The notes below the pieces were generated by a model. That model saw only the letters and a list, made by a program, of their open reading frames with translations. It ran no database searches and had not been told where the DNA came from. Both the position numbers and the translations under genes were made by a program. A DNA stretch of 22,536 bases. Source: Roseovarius sp. Lineage in GTDB: Bacteria; Pseudomonadota; Alphaproteobacteria; Rhodobacterales; Rhodobacteraceae. Positions 7,759 through 15,293 of the stretch are shown here, piece by piece (the stretch's first letter is position 1; each line of letters starts with the position of its first letter). The DNA lies in assembly GCA_021767845.1 (NCBI GenBank), contig JAASSQ010000013.1, positions 1-22,536 on the forward strand, in the 5' to 3' direction.

Positions 7759-8901
7759 TCAGTGCGACTGTGCCTCGCTGTCGGCAGATGCCCGTTCTTC
7801 GGGGGCCACCGTTGCGCCGGGCGCGGCTTTCTGGAACCCTGCCACGACCACGCGGTCGCCAGCCGAGAGCCCCTCCTCCACGACCCAGTTGTCGTCACGA
7901 TCCTGAAGGATCGACAGCGATCGTTCCTCGATCACGCCATCGGCATTGACCACCCAGGCCACAGGCCGTCCACGGCGGTCGCGGACCACACCCTCTTGCG
8001 GCACGAGAAAAACGTTCCGCGCTACCTCCACCGGCATCTCGACCTGCACATACATGCCCGGAAGCAGCAGCAAATCGGGATTGTCGAACTGCATCCGCAG
8101 CGTCACAACGCCGGTTTGCGGATCGACATTCGGCTCGGCTGCCTGCAAGCGGCCCGTCTGACCATAGGCGGATCCGTCGGCCAGGGTCAGCCGCACCGTG
8201 CCGTCGGCATCGGCCAGGGCCTCTTCGGTCTCGCCCCGCCGCCACCGCAGAAGGTCGGCCGCCGATTGCGTGACATCCACATAGACCGGGTTGATCTTGC
8301 GGATGACGGCCAGCGGCTGTGCCTGGCTGGCCGTGACCAATGCGCCCTGGCTGGTCTGCGACAGGCCGATGCGCCCCGACAGGCGCGCCCGTATCGTGGT
8401 GTGCGACAGCTCGATCTCGGCCGAGTTGAGCTGCGCCCGCGCCAGTTCCAGCGCGGCGGCCGCCGCGTCGCGTGCCGCTTGCGCGTCGTCGAGCGCCTGT
8501 TCGCTGGCCACGTTGCGCGCCTGCAATTCCTGCAGGCGTTCGGCATCGCGTTCGGCCGCGCGCAACTGCGCCTCGGCTTGGGCAACCCCCGCCTTCGCCT
8601 GCTGAACCGCCGCCTCGTAGCTGGCGGCGTCGATCTGGTAGAGCGGATCGTCGAGCGCCACCTGCGCGCCCTCATCGAAAAGCCGGCGGGTGATGATGCC
8701 GTTCACCTGGGGGCGCACTTCGGCTTGGGCGGACGCGGCGACCCGCCCGGGCAAGGTGGATGTCAGCGTGACGGTTTGCGGTTCCAGCGTGACGACGGTC
8801 ACGGCTGTCGGCGGCCCGCCCTGCTGCTGCGCCCCGGCCCCTGTGGCGAGCCCGAGAAACAGAACCGCGAGATACGTCGAGATGCGCGCTGAAGAGATCA
8901 T
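7759..8901 (-). CDS. RND efflux periplasmic adaptor (membrane fusion protein)
   Basis: Periplasmic adaptor of 380 residues linking the RND pump to an outer-membrane channel. The ATG at 8901 is chosen because GGGAAGGG precedes it and it begins a clean signal peptide (hydrophobic core LAVLFLGLATGAGA, cleavage probably after residue 24). An earlier in-frame start would add 38 residues that do not resemble the family. There is no lipobox cysteine, so unlike AcrA it is probably not lipid-anchored. The layout is typical: a lipoyl/barrel-sandwich half (EVRPQVNGII), an alanine- and glutamine-rich helical hairpin at about 80-150, the second lipoyl half (TIRARLSGRIG), then beta-barrel and membrane-proximal domains (LLLLPGMYVQVEMP). 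It is the first gene of the efflux operon, with a likely promoter at 9009-9038. Confidence 0.94.
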   Translation of the reverse strand: MISSARISTYLAVLFLGLATGAGAQQQGGPPTAVTVVTLEPQTVTLTSTLPGRVAASAQAEVRPQVNGIITRRLFDEGAQVALDDPLYQIDAASYEAAVQQAKAGVAQAEAQLRAAERDAERLQELQARNVASEQALDDAQAARDAAAAALELARAQLNSAEIELSHTTIRARLSGRIGLSQTSQGALVTASQAQPLAVIRKINPVYVDVTQSAADLLRWRRGETEEALADADGTVRLTLADGSAYGQTGRLQAAEPNVDPQTGVVTLRMQFDNPDLLLLPGMYVQVEMPVEVARNVFLVPQEGVVRDRRGRPVAWVVNADGVIEERSLSILQDRDDNWVVEEGLSAGDRVVVAGFQKAAPGATVAPEERASADSEAQSH

Positions 8902-9008
8902 CAAATACCCTTCCCGAAACAAAAAAGCGCGCCCGGTTTGCGGCGCGTCGTGGATTATGGTTTTGAGTGCAGGAAACAGCAGCGCAGGGAGAAACGCAAT
9001 ACGTCCCT

Positions 9009-9038
9009 GATACACAATGGCTGTGCACGGGTTGTCAA
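9009..9038 (-). promoter_or_regulatory. Candidate promoter with internal dyad for the efflux operon
   Basis: A perfect TTGACA -35 box on the minus strand (9033-9038) is followed after 18 bases by a weak TGTATC -10 box. The spacer contains an imperfect dyad, TACACA-N5-TGTGCA (9011-9027, 5 of 6 positions pairing), which could be a repressor site. The stretch lies between opgG and the adaptor gene, about 110 bases before the adaptor ATG. No dedicated regulator gene is adjacent. Confidence 0.4.
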
Positions 9039-9065
9039 CTCATGCAGTCCGTTCAAAAGGCGCTG

Positions 9066-10565
9066 TCATACCCCGCCGTCGCGCGCCGGCGTCCAGCGAT
9101 GCAACCAGACCGGCCCGGAGGCCCTGCCCGAAGCGTCGCGCAATTGCATCCGAAGGTCCGCAGCCCTGGCCCCATCGGGGGTCATGAGAAACGTGACACG
9201 CATGGCTTGATCGTGCGGCAAGGGGAACATGCCGGTGCCGCTGATCCTTGCGCCGCCGGTCGCTGAAATCTCGGGCGCCAGCCCATCAGGCACTCCCGTC
9301 AAGTCGATGACGAAGCGGCGGGTCGCGGGCCGGTCATGCTCGCGCCCGCTGCGGCTTTGCAGGATGCGGATGTCCGCGTTGGCGTCGGGGCCGCGCATGG
9401 TCCAGTCCAGATCATAGGCGAAACGGTGCTCGCTGCCGGCCGACAGGGGCTGTTCGGGCCGCCAGAAGGCCGCGATATTGTCCATGAATTCGGTATCGGT
9501 CGGGATCTCGACCAGCATGACGCTGCCCCGCCCCCAATCACCGGACGGCCGCACCACGGCCGCGGGGCGATGGTGATAGCGCGCCTCGGTATCCTCGAAA
9601 TCTTCGAATCGGCGTGCGGACTGGAACAAGCCGAACGACCTGGGGCCGTCATCCACGAATGACGCGGTCTCCACGCGCGCCGGGTTGACGATCGGCCGCC
9701 AAAGCCGCTCCCCTGCCCCGTTTTCGATGAACAGCACATCACTGTCATGCACACGCGGGCGGAAATCATCCGACACCGCCGCACGCATCGGCCCCTTGAG
9801 ATACATCGAAGTCAGCGGCGCGATACCGATATCCGATATTTCGCGCCGCGGCAGAATGGTCGCGGCGACCTGCATACGTGTGTCTTGACCCGGTTGAAGG
9901 TTCAGGTCGAGGTGCCCCGCCAAAGACGGGCTGTCGATCACCCCTTCAAGCCGGATCGCGCCATCATCGGGCGCGTGCAGGCGAAGATGCGTGAAGCGGG
10001 GAAATTCCTCGGGCTCCGGTCCACCCGTGCCAAGCGCCACCGCCCGCGCCGACAGGCCATAGACCATGGCCTGCCCGATCGCGCGGAAATAGCTTGCGCC
10101 CTGAACGACCATGACCTCGTCCATGACCTCGGGCGAGTTGAGCGGATGGCGCAGGCGCAGCCCTGAAAAGCCCGCGCCCGGCGCGGTGTCGGGGATGTCC
10201 CCGAAATAGCGCGGCTGGTAACTGAACAGATCCGGCGAGAACGGGATTTCGCGAAACCCGTCTCCGTCGGCGATCTCGATACGCACCGGATCGGGGAAAT
10301 ACAGCCCCGGTGGCAGGAGGTCGGCCTCGTAGCCCGGCCCGACCGGCAAGTTCGCGGCCCGTCCTCGGATCGGGCGGATTCCGCGATAGGCATCATAATC
10401 AAGATTCGCGAAGGGCGGCGGCAAGGCGCCCGGCGCAGGCTGGTACGGCCGGGCCGCGATCCGGCGGGCGCGATCCAGCAGGCTGTCGCCGCCGCGCGCC
10501 GCCATCGCAGCCGCGGGCGCCGACATCAGGGCCGCGGCCCCAGTCATGAAGGCCCGCCGCCTCAC
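9066..10565 (-). CDS. opgG: Osmoregulated periplasmic glucan biosynthesis protein OpgG/OpgD family
   Basis: Periplasmic MdoG/OpgG-family protein of 499 residues (E. coli OpgG is 511), needed to build or branch osmoregulated periplasmic glucans. It opens with a twin-arginine signal (RRRAFMTGAA, hydrophobic stretch, cleavage near AAMAARGG). Conserved family segments follow: FANLDYDAYRGIR, LFSYQPRYFGDIP, GFSGLRLRHPLN, SYFRAIGQAMVYGLSARA and ENGAGERLWRPIVNP. The GTG at 10565 is chosen as start because it forms a GTGA overlap with the opgH stop and places the RR signal at the very N-terminus; longer in-frame versions run through opgH coding sequence. The overlap implies translational coupling, with opgH first, the reverse of the E. 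coli order. A Tat signal is more usual for OpgD than for E. coli OpgG, so OpgD-type is the alternative name. Confidence 0.93.
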   Translation of the reverse strand: MRRRAFMTGAAALMSAPAAAMAARGGDSLLDRARRIAARPYQPAPGALPPPFANLDYDAYRGIRPIRGRAANLPVGPGYEADLLPPGLYFPDPVRIEIADGDGFREIPFSPDLFSYQPRYFGDIPDTAPGAGFSGLRLRHPLNSPEVMDEVMVVQGASYFRAIGQAMVYGLSARAVALGTGGPEPEEFPRFTHLRLHAPDDGAIRLEGVIDSPSLAGHLDLNLQPGQDTRMQVAATILPRREISDIGIAPLTSMYLKGPMRAAVSDDFRPRVHDSDVLFIENGAGERLWRPIVNPARVETASFVDDGPRSFGLFQSARRFEDFEDTEARYHHRPAAVVRPSGDWGRGSVMLVEIPTDTEFMDNIAAFWRPEQPLSAGSEHRFAYDLDWTMRGPDANADIRILQSRSGREHDRPATRRFVIDLTGVPDGLAPEISATGGARISGTGMFPLPHDQAMRVTFLMTPDGARAADLRMQLRDASGRASGPVWLHRWTPARDGGV

Positions 10566-12145
10566 TGCGCGGACGCGTCCAGGACGCGAACGATGAACGG
10601 AGCCCCCAGAAGCGGCAGGATCAAGGGCGACAGCCAAAGCGTCATCCCTGCCCCCGAGTGGCTTGCCGTCGCCATCAGCGCCAGGCCGAATCCGATCTCC
10701 GGCAGTCCGCGCGGCACGGTGAAACGTGGCATACGCCCGGACTTCCAGCCGCAATCCCGCCCCATCAGGACCGAAAGAACAGACGCCGTCTGACGGACCA
10801 TCATGATTGGCGCGACAAGGCTCGATACCGCAAGTTCGCCAGCCCAGGCGCGCAGGGTTACCCATTTGCGCCACAGCGTTCCGGCGCGCGGCATCCGCGT
10901 CCAGAGCGCGCAGACTTTCGGCAACAAAAGCACCAGCGCGACCAGCAAGAAAGGCAGCGCCCCGGTGATCTGAACCGCGCCCGCCGCCACGAGCACGACG
11001 AGTGACAACCAGATCGGAGCGGCCAGGTAGCTGAGCACGCCGGAAACGAGGTGAAACCGGCTCATCGGGTGCAGGCCGGGTTCGGCCAGCACTCGCATAT
11101 GCTGCAGGTTGCCCTGGCACCAGCGTCTGTCACGCTTGTGGAACGCCTCCAGTGTTTGCGGCGCGGCCTCGGCACTGCCGGCCAGATCCGGGTCGAGTTC
11201 CACGGCCCAGCCGGCCCGCCTGATCCATGCCGCCTCGATGAAGTCATGGCTCAGGATCGGGCCGCCGAAAGGCGGACGTCCTGACAGTTCCGGCAGTGCG
11301 GCTGCTTCTCGGAAAGCCTTGGTGCGGATGATGGCATTGTGCCCCCAGTAATTGCCCGAACGCCCGGCCCATGCCGCCATTCCGTGCCCGAAATTCGACG
11401 ACATCAGGCGGACGGCGGACCTTTGGTGGCGTGCAAAGCGGCTGCCGCCGGGAACCAGCCCCATTCCAGCCTGCACCAGGCCGGCGCGGGGGCGGGATTC
11501 GATCTGGCGGATCATGCGGCGGATGCGCCCCGCCGACATCCGGCTGTCGGCATCGAGCACGAGCATGTAGTCGAACGCGTCGCCTGACTGGCGCAGCCAA
11601 TCGGCGATATTCCCCGGTTTTCGCCCGATATTGCGCTCACGGCGACGATACTCGACAAGACCTGCATCTATCAGGCCACGCAAAGCGGCCTCCTCGCGCG
11701 TGATCAGGTCCTCGCCCTGCGTGTCGGACAGGACGAAAATCCGCGTGGCCTGCTCCAGGCGGTGCCGCCTCAGGCTTGCATGAAGATCACGCAGATAGCG
11801 CGCCACGGGGTGGGGCGGCTCCTTGCACAGCGTCACGATAATCGCGGTCTTTCCGACGGGCTGCCATTCCGCAGGCGGGTCACCGGGCAAGCGGCTGGCC
11901 CTCCGCTTTACGCCCACGATCGCCGTTGCGGCGCCGCCCGCGATCCACAGCGCGTTTACGGCGACCAGCGGCAAGGCCACGAGGGCCGCCAGCGTCCAGC
12001 TTGTTACCGATGCGGCAAAAGCCAGGGTGATGACGGACGCCAGGCCGACGGTCAAACCGAAGAAGGCCGCTCGCGGGCTGTCGGGCAGCGTCCAGTCGCG
12101 CGTTGCCGTGTTGGCGGATTTGAGAATAGCGTCGGGAAACGACAT
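10562..12145 (-). CDS. opgH: Glucan glucosyltransferase OpgH (MdoH), short form
   Basis: Inner-membrane GT2-family glucosyltransferase that elongates the glucan backbone of osmoregulated periplasmic glucans from UDP-glucose. The 527-residue protein has hydrophobic helices near 30-80, a cytoplasmic catalytic domain, and helices in the C-terminal third. GT2 motifs are intact: D141 (VLSDTQ), D198/D200 (VLDADS), D301 (SHDFIEA) and RDRRWCQGN at 338-346, the (Q/R)xxRW element. It is much shorter than E. coli OpgH (847 residues) at both ends, as is common in alphaproteobacteria. The ATG at 12145 is used because sequence upstream does not resemble the family; its AAAGG ribosome site is weak and closely spaced, so an upstream ATG at 12199 is possible. 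It overlaps opgG by 4 bases and follows cytochrome b561 by 98 bases. Confidence 0.93.
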   Translation of the reverse strand: MSFPDAILKSANTATRDWTLPDSPRAAFFGLTVGLASVITLAFAASVTSWTLAALVALPLVAVNALWIAGGAATAIVGVKRRASRLPGDPPAEWQPVGKTAIIVTLCKEPPHPVARYLRDLHASLRRHRLEQATRIFVLSDTQGEDLITREEAALRGLIDAGLVEYRRRERNIGRKPGNIADWLRQSGDAFDYMLVLDADSRMSAGRIRRMIRQIESRPRAGLVQAGMGLVPGGSRFARHQRSAVRLMSSNFGHGMAAWAGRSGNYWGHNAIIRTKAFREAAALPELSGRPPFGGPILSHDFIEAAWIRRAGWAVELDPDLAGSAEAAPQTLEAFHKRDRRWCQGNLQHMRVLAEPGLHPMSRFHLVSGVLSYLAAPIWLSLVVLVAAGAVQITGALPFLLVALVLLLPKVCALWTRMPRAGTLWRKWVTLRAWAGELAVSSLVAPIMMVRQTASVLSVLMGRDCGWKSGRMPRFTVPRGLPEIGFGLALMATASHSGAGMTLWLSPLILPLLGAPFIVRVLDASAQ

Positions 12146-12204
12146 CGCCTTTGGTCCGTTCCTGTTCTGAATTGGGCCTGCCGATGCCGGCCAGCCCATG
12201 CATG

Positions 12205-12232
12205 TTGCGTGACGTATCCCAGCCTCACGCAA
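12205..12232. repeat. 8-base inverted repeat between cytochrome b561 and opgH
   Basis: TTGCGTGA and TCACGCAA are perfect 8-base arms separated by 12 bases. They lie just past the b561 stop codon and 60 bases before the opgH start. No T tract follows on the minus strand, so this could be a regulator-binding site for opgHG or an mRNA structure between the two genes. Confidence 0.45.
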
Positions 12233-12243
12233 GAACAAGATGC

Positions 12244-12798
12244 TTAGCGACCATGGGGCCGAACAGGGGGCCAAATGCGCGAAAACACGCCATCACGACG
12301 GACGACAAGGTGGTGAAAACCGGCAAGAATATGCGCACCGACGACTGCGCAGAGCACAAGCCCCGCGATGTAGTGAACCTGCTTGGCAAGTTCGGCAAGG
12401 GCCTCCGAGCGCGGAACGAGGGCCGGAACCCCGAGCGCGTCCAGCGCCTCGATCGGAAACCCGCCGGCTTTCACCCGGATGTAACCGGCAACCGGCAGGG
12501 CGATCATAAGCCCGTACAGCGCGAGGTGACTGAAATGGGCGGCCCGCGCCTGCCAGTCGGGCACATGGGCGGGCAAGGGCGGCGCGGGGTGCCGCCGGCG
12601 GTACAAAAGGCGCACCACGGCGAGCCCCAGAACAAGGATGCCCACGTTCTTGTGAAAAATGAACAATGCATTCTGAACCGAGCGGTCCAGCCCTTCGCGC
12701 ACCATGACGAGCCCCGCCGCGATCATCGCCAGGACCAAGACCGCCATGATCCAGTGCAGGAGCCTCGCCGGCGTCCGATAGGTCAGCGTGTCATGCAT
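12244..12798 (-). CDS. Cytochrome b561 family protein
   Basis: A 184-residue four-helix inner-membrane di-heme cytochrome b561 (bacterial CybB type), which passes electrons between quinol and other acceptors; CybB in E. coli is a superoxide:quinone oxidoreductase. Haem-ligand histidines sit in the expected places: H15 (LLHWIMA), H49 (FHKNVG), H142 (VHYIAG) and H156 (AHILAGFHH). The length is normal and a GAGGG ribosome site lies 5 bases before the ATG. It is the first gene before opgH on the minus strand and has its own candidate promoter (12817-12844). Any link to glucan synthesis is only positional. Confidence 0.9.
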   Translation of the reverse strand: MHDTLTYRTPARLLHWIMAVLVLAMIAAGLVMVREGLDRSVQNALFIFHKNVGILVLGLAVVRLLYRRRHPAPPLPAHVPDWQARAAHFSHLALYGLMIALPVAGYIRVKAGGFPIEALDALGVPALVPRSEALAELAKQVHYIAGLVLCAVVGAHILAGFHHLVVRRDGVFSRIWPPVRPHGR

Positions 12799-12816
12799 TT
12801 CGCCCTCTTGAGGTTG

Positions 12817-12844
12817 AACATAGCCTGAAGCGCTTGTGCTTCAA
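12817..12844 (-). promoter_or_regulatory. Candidate promoter with dyad for cytochrome b561
   Basis: On the minus strand, TTGAAG and TATGTT are 16 bases apart. A GAAGC-N6-GCTTC dyad overlaps the -35 box and spacer, and the wider 96-base divergent gap also carries GAGGTT (12810-12815) and AACCTC (12864-12869) arms. This arrangement suggests a regulated divergent promoter, but no regulator is adjacent. Confidence 0.35.
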
Positions 12845-12894
12845 CACGACCGTGAAGGGCTTGAACCTCGGGGCTTTGTGCTAAAGTCAAAGGA

Positions 12895-13659
12895 ATGGCA
12901 TTGCTTCAGACCAATTCCTCCTCCTGCGCGCGCGGGCCGCGCCAGATGCTGCCGGCGGGCAGCCTCCCGCCGGTGGTCTTGCGGTTCGTGGCGCTGGCCG
13001 TGCTGGGTGCGGTCGGCGTGGTCATCGCGTCGACCCGCCTGATGGACGGGACAATCGCGCAGGGCGGCATCGCCGCTGCGCTCTATCTCGGCGCGGCCTT
13101 GGTGGCGGCATGGGGGATGTCGCGCACCTATCCTCATGCCTCTGTCGGCCTGTGCAACGCGGTAACGCTTTTGCGCCTTGCCCTTGCCGTAACCCTGGTC
13201 ACGCCAGCGATTTCTGGCAACTCAAGCGCGCAATGGGCGATCTTCTGGACCGCACTTCTGGCGCTTTGTCTCGACGGGTTGGATGGATGGCTTGCCCGGC
13301 GGCAGGGGCTTTGCTCGCGTTTCGGTGCACGGTTCGACATGGAGGTCGATGCCGCTCTCGGGCTGATCCTGGCAATCAACGCCTTCGTTCTTGGGGCGGC
13401 GGGAGCCGTTGTGCTGCTGCTCGGGCTTCCGCGATATGTGTTCGGGGCGGCCGGGCTCGTCCTGCCATGGATCGTTCGGCCCCTGCCCGATCGTGCCGGG
13501 CGGAAACTGGCCTGCGTCATTCAGATCGCCGCCCTGATTGCCCTGCAAGCCCCGATCCTGCCGCAACCGCTGGCCGGTTTCGTGGTCGCCGGCGCCGCCA
13601 TGGCCCTTGGCTGCAGCTTCGGGCGCGACATCCTCTGGCTGTGGCGGAGGCGGGGATGA
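12895..13659 (+). CDS. CDP-alcohol phosphatidyltransferase family membrane protein
   Basis: A 254-residue inner-membrane enzyme of the CDP-alcohol phosphatidyltransferase family, which joins a CDP-linked group (usually CDP-diacylglycerol) to an alcohol to make phospholipids. The full active-site motif is present: D130-G131-x2-A-R-x8-G144-x3-D148-x3-D152. About six hydrophobic helices surround it, with an extra N-terminal hydrophobic region (about 27-75) ahead of the catalytic core. The acceptor alcohol cannot be read from sequence. AAAGGA lies directly against the ATG at 12895, which is tighter than usual, so the start is less certain than the family; the next ATG (residue 18) is possible. 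It overlaps the following gene by ATGA and heads a three-gene operon. Confidence 0.85.
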   Translation: MALLQTNSSSCARGPRQMLPAGSLPPVVLRFVALAVLGAVGVVIASTRLMDGTIAQGGIAAALYLGAALVAAWGMSRTYPHASVGLCNAVTLLRLALAVTLVTPAISGNSSAQWAIFWTALLALCLDGLDGWLARRQGLCSRFGARFDMEVDAALGLILAINAFVLGAAGAVVLLLGLPRYVFGAAGLVLPWIVRPLPDRAGRKLACVIQIAALIALQAPILPQPLAGFVVAGAAMALGCSFGRDILWLWRRRG

Positions 13660-15293
13660 CCCGCTCCCCGGCCCGGACCGTCGTGCGGCTCCTGTTGTCT
13701 GCGCTTTTCTTGCACCTTCTGCTGGTTCAGCCCAATCACCCCGCCGCCCTGACATGGCAGGCCCCGTTCCTCTTGGCGCTGGAACTTCCGGTCATCCTTC
13801 TGGCACTTCTGGCGGCGCGGGGTCGCGTCGCATCGGCGTTGCGGGTCGGCCTGACCTTGGCTCTGACCGTGCTGGCCGTGCTCAAGACCGCCGACTTTGC
13901 GATGTTCACCGCCCTTGCCCGCGGCTTCAACCCGCTGGCCGACCTCGTGCTGGTGGAGGCCGGTCTGCGCCTGCTGTCAGGCGCGATCGGCCCCCTCGGA
14001 TCGATTGTGGCGACCCTCACCGCATTGCTTGCAATCACCGGCATCGCGGTGGCCACGTGGTGGGCCACGGGCGTTTGGGCGGCACTGTCACCGAACGCCC
14101 CGTCACGGCGGGGCGCCGGTGCGGCGGCCGTCCTGGCGGCGGCGATCGCCGTGGTCGAGATCGGGCAAGCCCTTGGCCATTGGACGCCGCCCATCTCGCC
14201 GCCGGGGGCCGCCTTCACCGCAAGACTGGGCCTCGAACGCGCGCTTCTTGTGCGCGACACGCTGGAAGACCTGCGCGATTTCCGCGCTGCCGCCCGGCAG
14301 GATCCCCATGCCGAGGCGCAAGGGCTGTTCGACCGGATCGACCGCGACGTGCTTGTCATTTTCGTCGAAAGCTACGGTCGCACCAGCCTCGACACCCCTT
14401 ACTACGCCGCACGGCATCGCGCGACACTCAAGCGAAACGCCGAACGCCTGAACGCGCGCGGGCTTGCCATGGCCTCGGCCGTTCTGATCGCGCCCACGCA
14501 CGGGGGGCAAAGCTGGCTGTCGCACGCCACCTTCGCCAACGGGCTCTGGGTCAGCGACCAGACCCGCTATGGCGCGGCCCTCGCGTCCGGGCGCGATACG
14601 CTTTTCCACCTGGCCGGGCGTTCGGGGTTTCACACCGCCGCGATCATGCCCCAGATCACGCTTGACTGGCCCGAATCCGCCGTCATGGGGTTCGACACGA
14701 TCCTGGCTGCACGCGACCTCGGCTATCGCGGGCCGCCCTTCAACTGGGTCACGATGCCCGACCAGTTCACGCTGAGCGCGCTGGATCGGCTGCTGCGCCG
14801 CGACACCCGGCAAAAGCCCCTGTTCGCGCAAGTCGCGCTTGGCTCGTCGCACGCGCCCTGGGTGCCGGTGCCGCGACTCGTGGCCTGGGACGACATCGGC
14901 GACGGTCGCATCTTTGCCCCCATGGCCGCAGCCGGTGACACCCCCGAAGAGGTCTGGCAAGATCATGACCGCGTGCGCCAGCAATACCGCAAAGCAATCG
15001 ACTACGCGCTTTCCACCGTGTTCGATTACGCGGCACGCCATGCCAGCGATCCGCCACTGATGATCGTTCTAGGCGATCACCAGGCGGCCGAATTCGTGGC
15101 GATGGACACACGGCGCGAGGTTCCGGTCCACGTGATCGGCCCACCAGACCTTGTCCAGCCGATGATCGAGCATGGCTTCGAGCGCGGCCTGATCCCCTCC
15201 ACCGACATGCCGGTCAGGCGCATGGACCGGATGCGCGATCTGCTGATCGAGGCCTACACCAACGGCCACCCCCGGGCGAGGGCCGGCGGATGA
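13656..15293 (+). CDS. Membrane phosphotransferase/sulfatase-like protein, alkaline phosphatase superfamily
   Basis: A 545-residue inner-membrane protein with about five N-terminal helices (within residues 8-170) and a C-terminal periplasmic domain of the sulfatase/LTA-synthase/phosphoglycerol-transferase type. Such enzymes move phosphoglycerol, phosphoethanolamine or similar groups from lipids to glycans or lipids. Metal and nucleophile positions are recognisable: E238 in VIFVESYG, a candidate Ser nucleophile S286 in HGGQSWLSHATF, H399 in GSSHAPW, and D474-H475 in IVLGDHQ. The Cys/Ser-x-Pro-x-Arg motif of true sulfatases is absent, so phosphotransfer is more likely than sulfate hydrolysis. 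The ATG at 13656 overlaps the previous stop and its own stop overlaps the next ATG, both as ATGA, so the three genes are translationally coupled. The opgHG genes nearby make glucan decoration, as by OpgB, one possible role. Confidence 0.85.
   Translation: MTRSPARTVVRLLLSALFLHLLLVQPNHPAALTWQAPFLLALELPVILLALLAARGRVASALRVGLTLALTVLAVLKTADFAMFTALARGFNPLADLVLVEAGLRLLSGAIGPLGSIVATLTALLAITGIAVATWWATGVWAALSPNAPSRRGAGAAAVLAAAIAVVEIGQALGHWTPPISPPGAAFTARLGLERALLVRDTLEDLRDFRAAARQDPHAEAQGLFDRIDRDVLVIFVESYGRTSLDTPYYAARHRATLKRNAERLNARGLAMASAVLIAPTHGGQSWLSHATFANGLWVSDQTRYGAALASGRDTLFHLAGRSGFHTAAIMPQITLDWPESAVMGFDTILAARDLGYRGPPFNWVTMPDQFTLSALDRLLRRDTRQKPLFAQVALGSSHAPWVPVPRLVAWDDIGDGRIFAPMAAAGDTPEEVWQDHDRVRQQYRKAIDYALSTVFDYAARHASDPPLMIVLGDHQAAEFVAMDTRREVPVHVIGPPDLVQPMIEHGFERGLIPSTDMPVRRMDRMRDLLIEAYTNGHPRARAGG

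Noticed and set aside
7633..8892. Plus-strand open frame of 419 codons
   Set aside because: Antisense to the adaptor gene; no domain and no ribosome site.
10566..11120. N-terminal extension of the OpgG frame
   Set aside because: The added residues lie inside opgH in another frame. The GTG at 10565 gives a GTGA overlap and a correctly placed Tat signal.
13110..13655. N-terminal extension of the phosphotransferase frame
   Set aside because: It overlaps the phosphatidyltransferase coding region and lacks family resemblance; the ATGA start at 13656 explains the protein fully.
14103..15041. Minus-strand open frame of 312 codons inside the phosphotransferase gene
   Set aside because: No motif and no promoter or ribosome site; the plus-strand gene carries intact catalytic motifs over the same bases.
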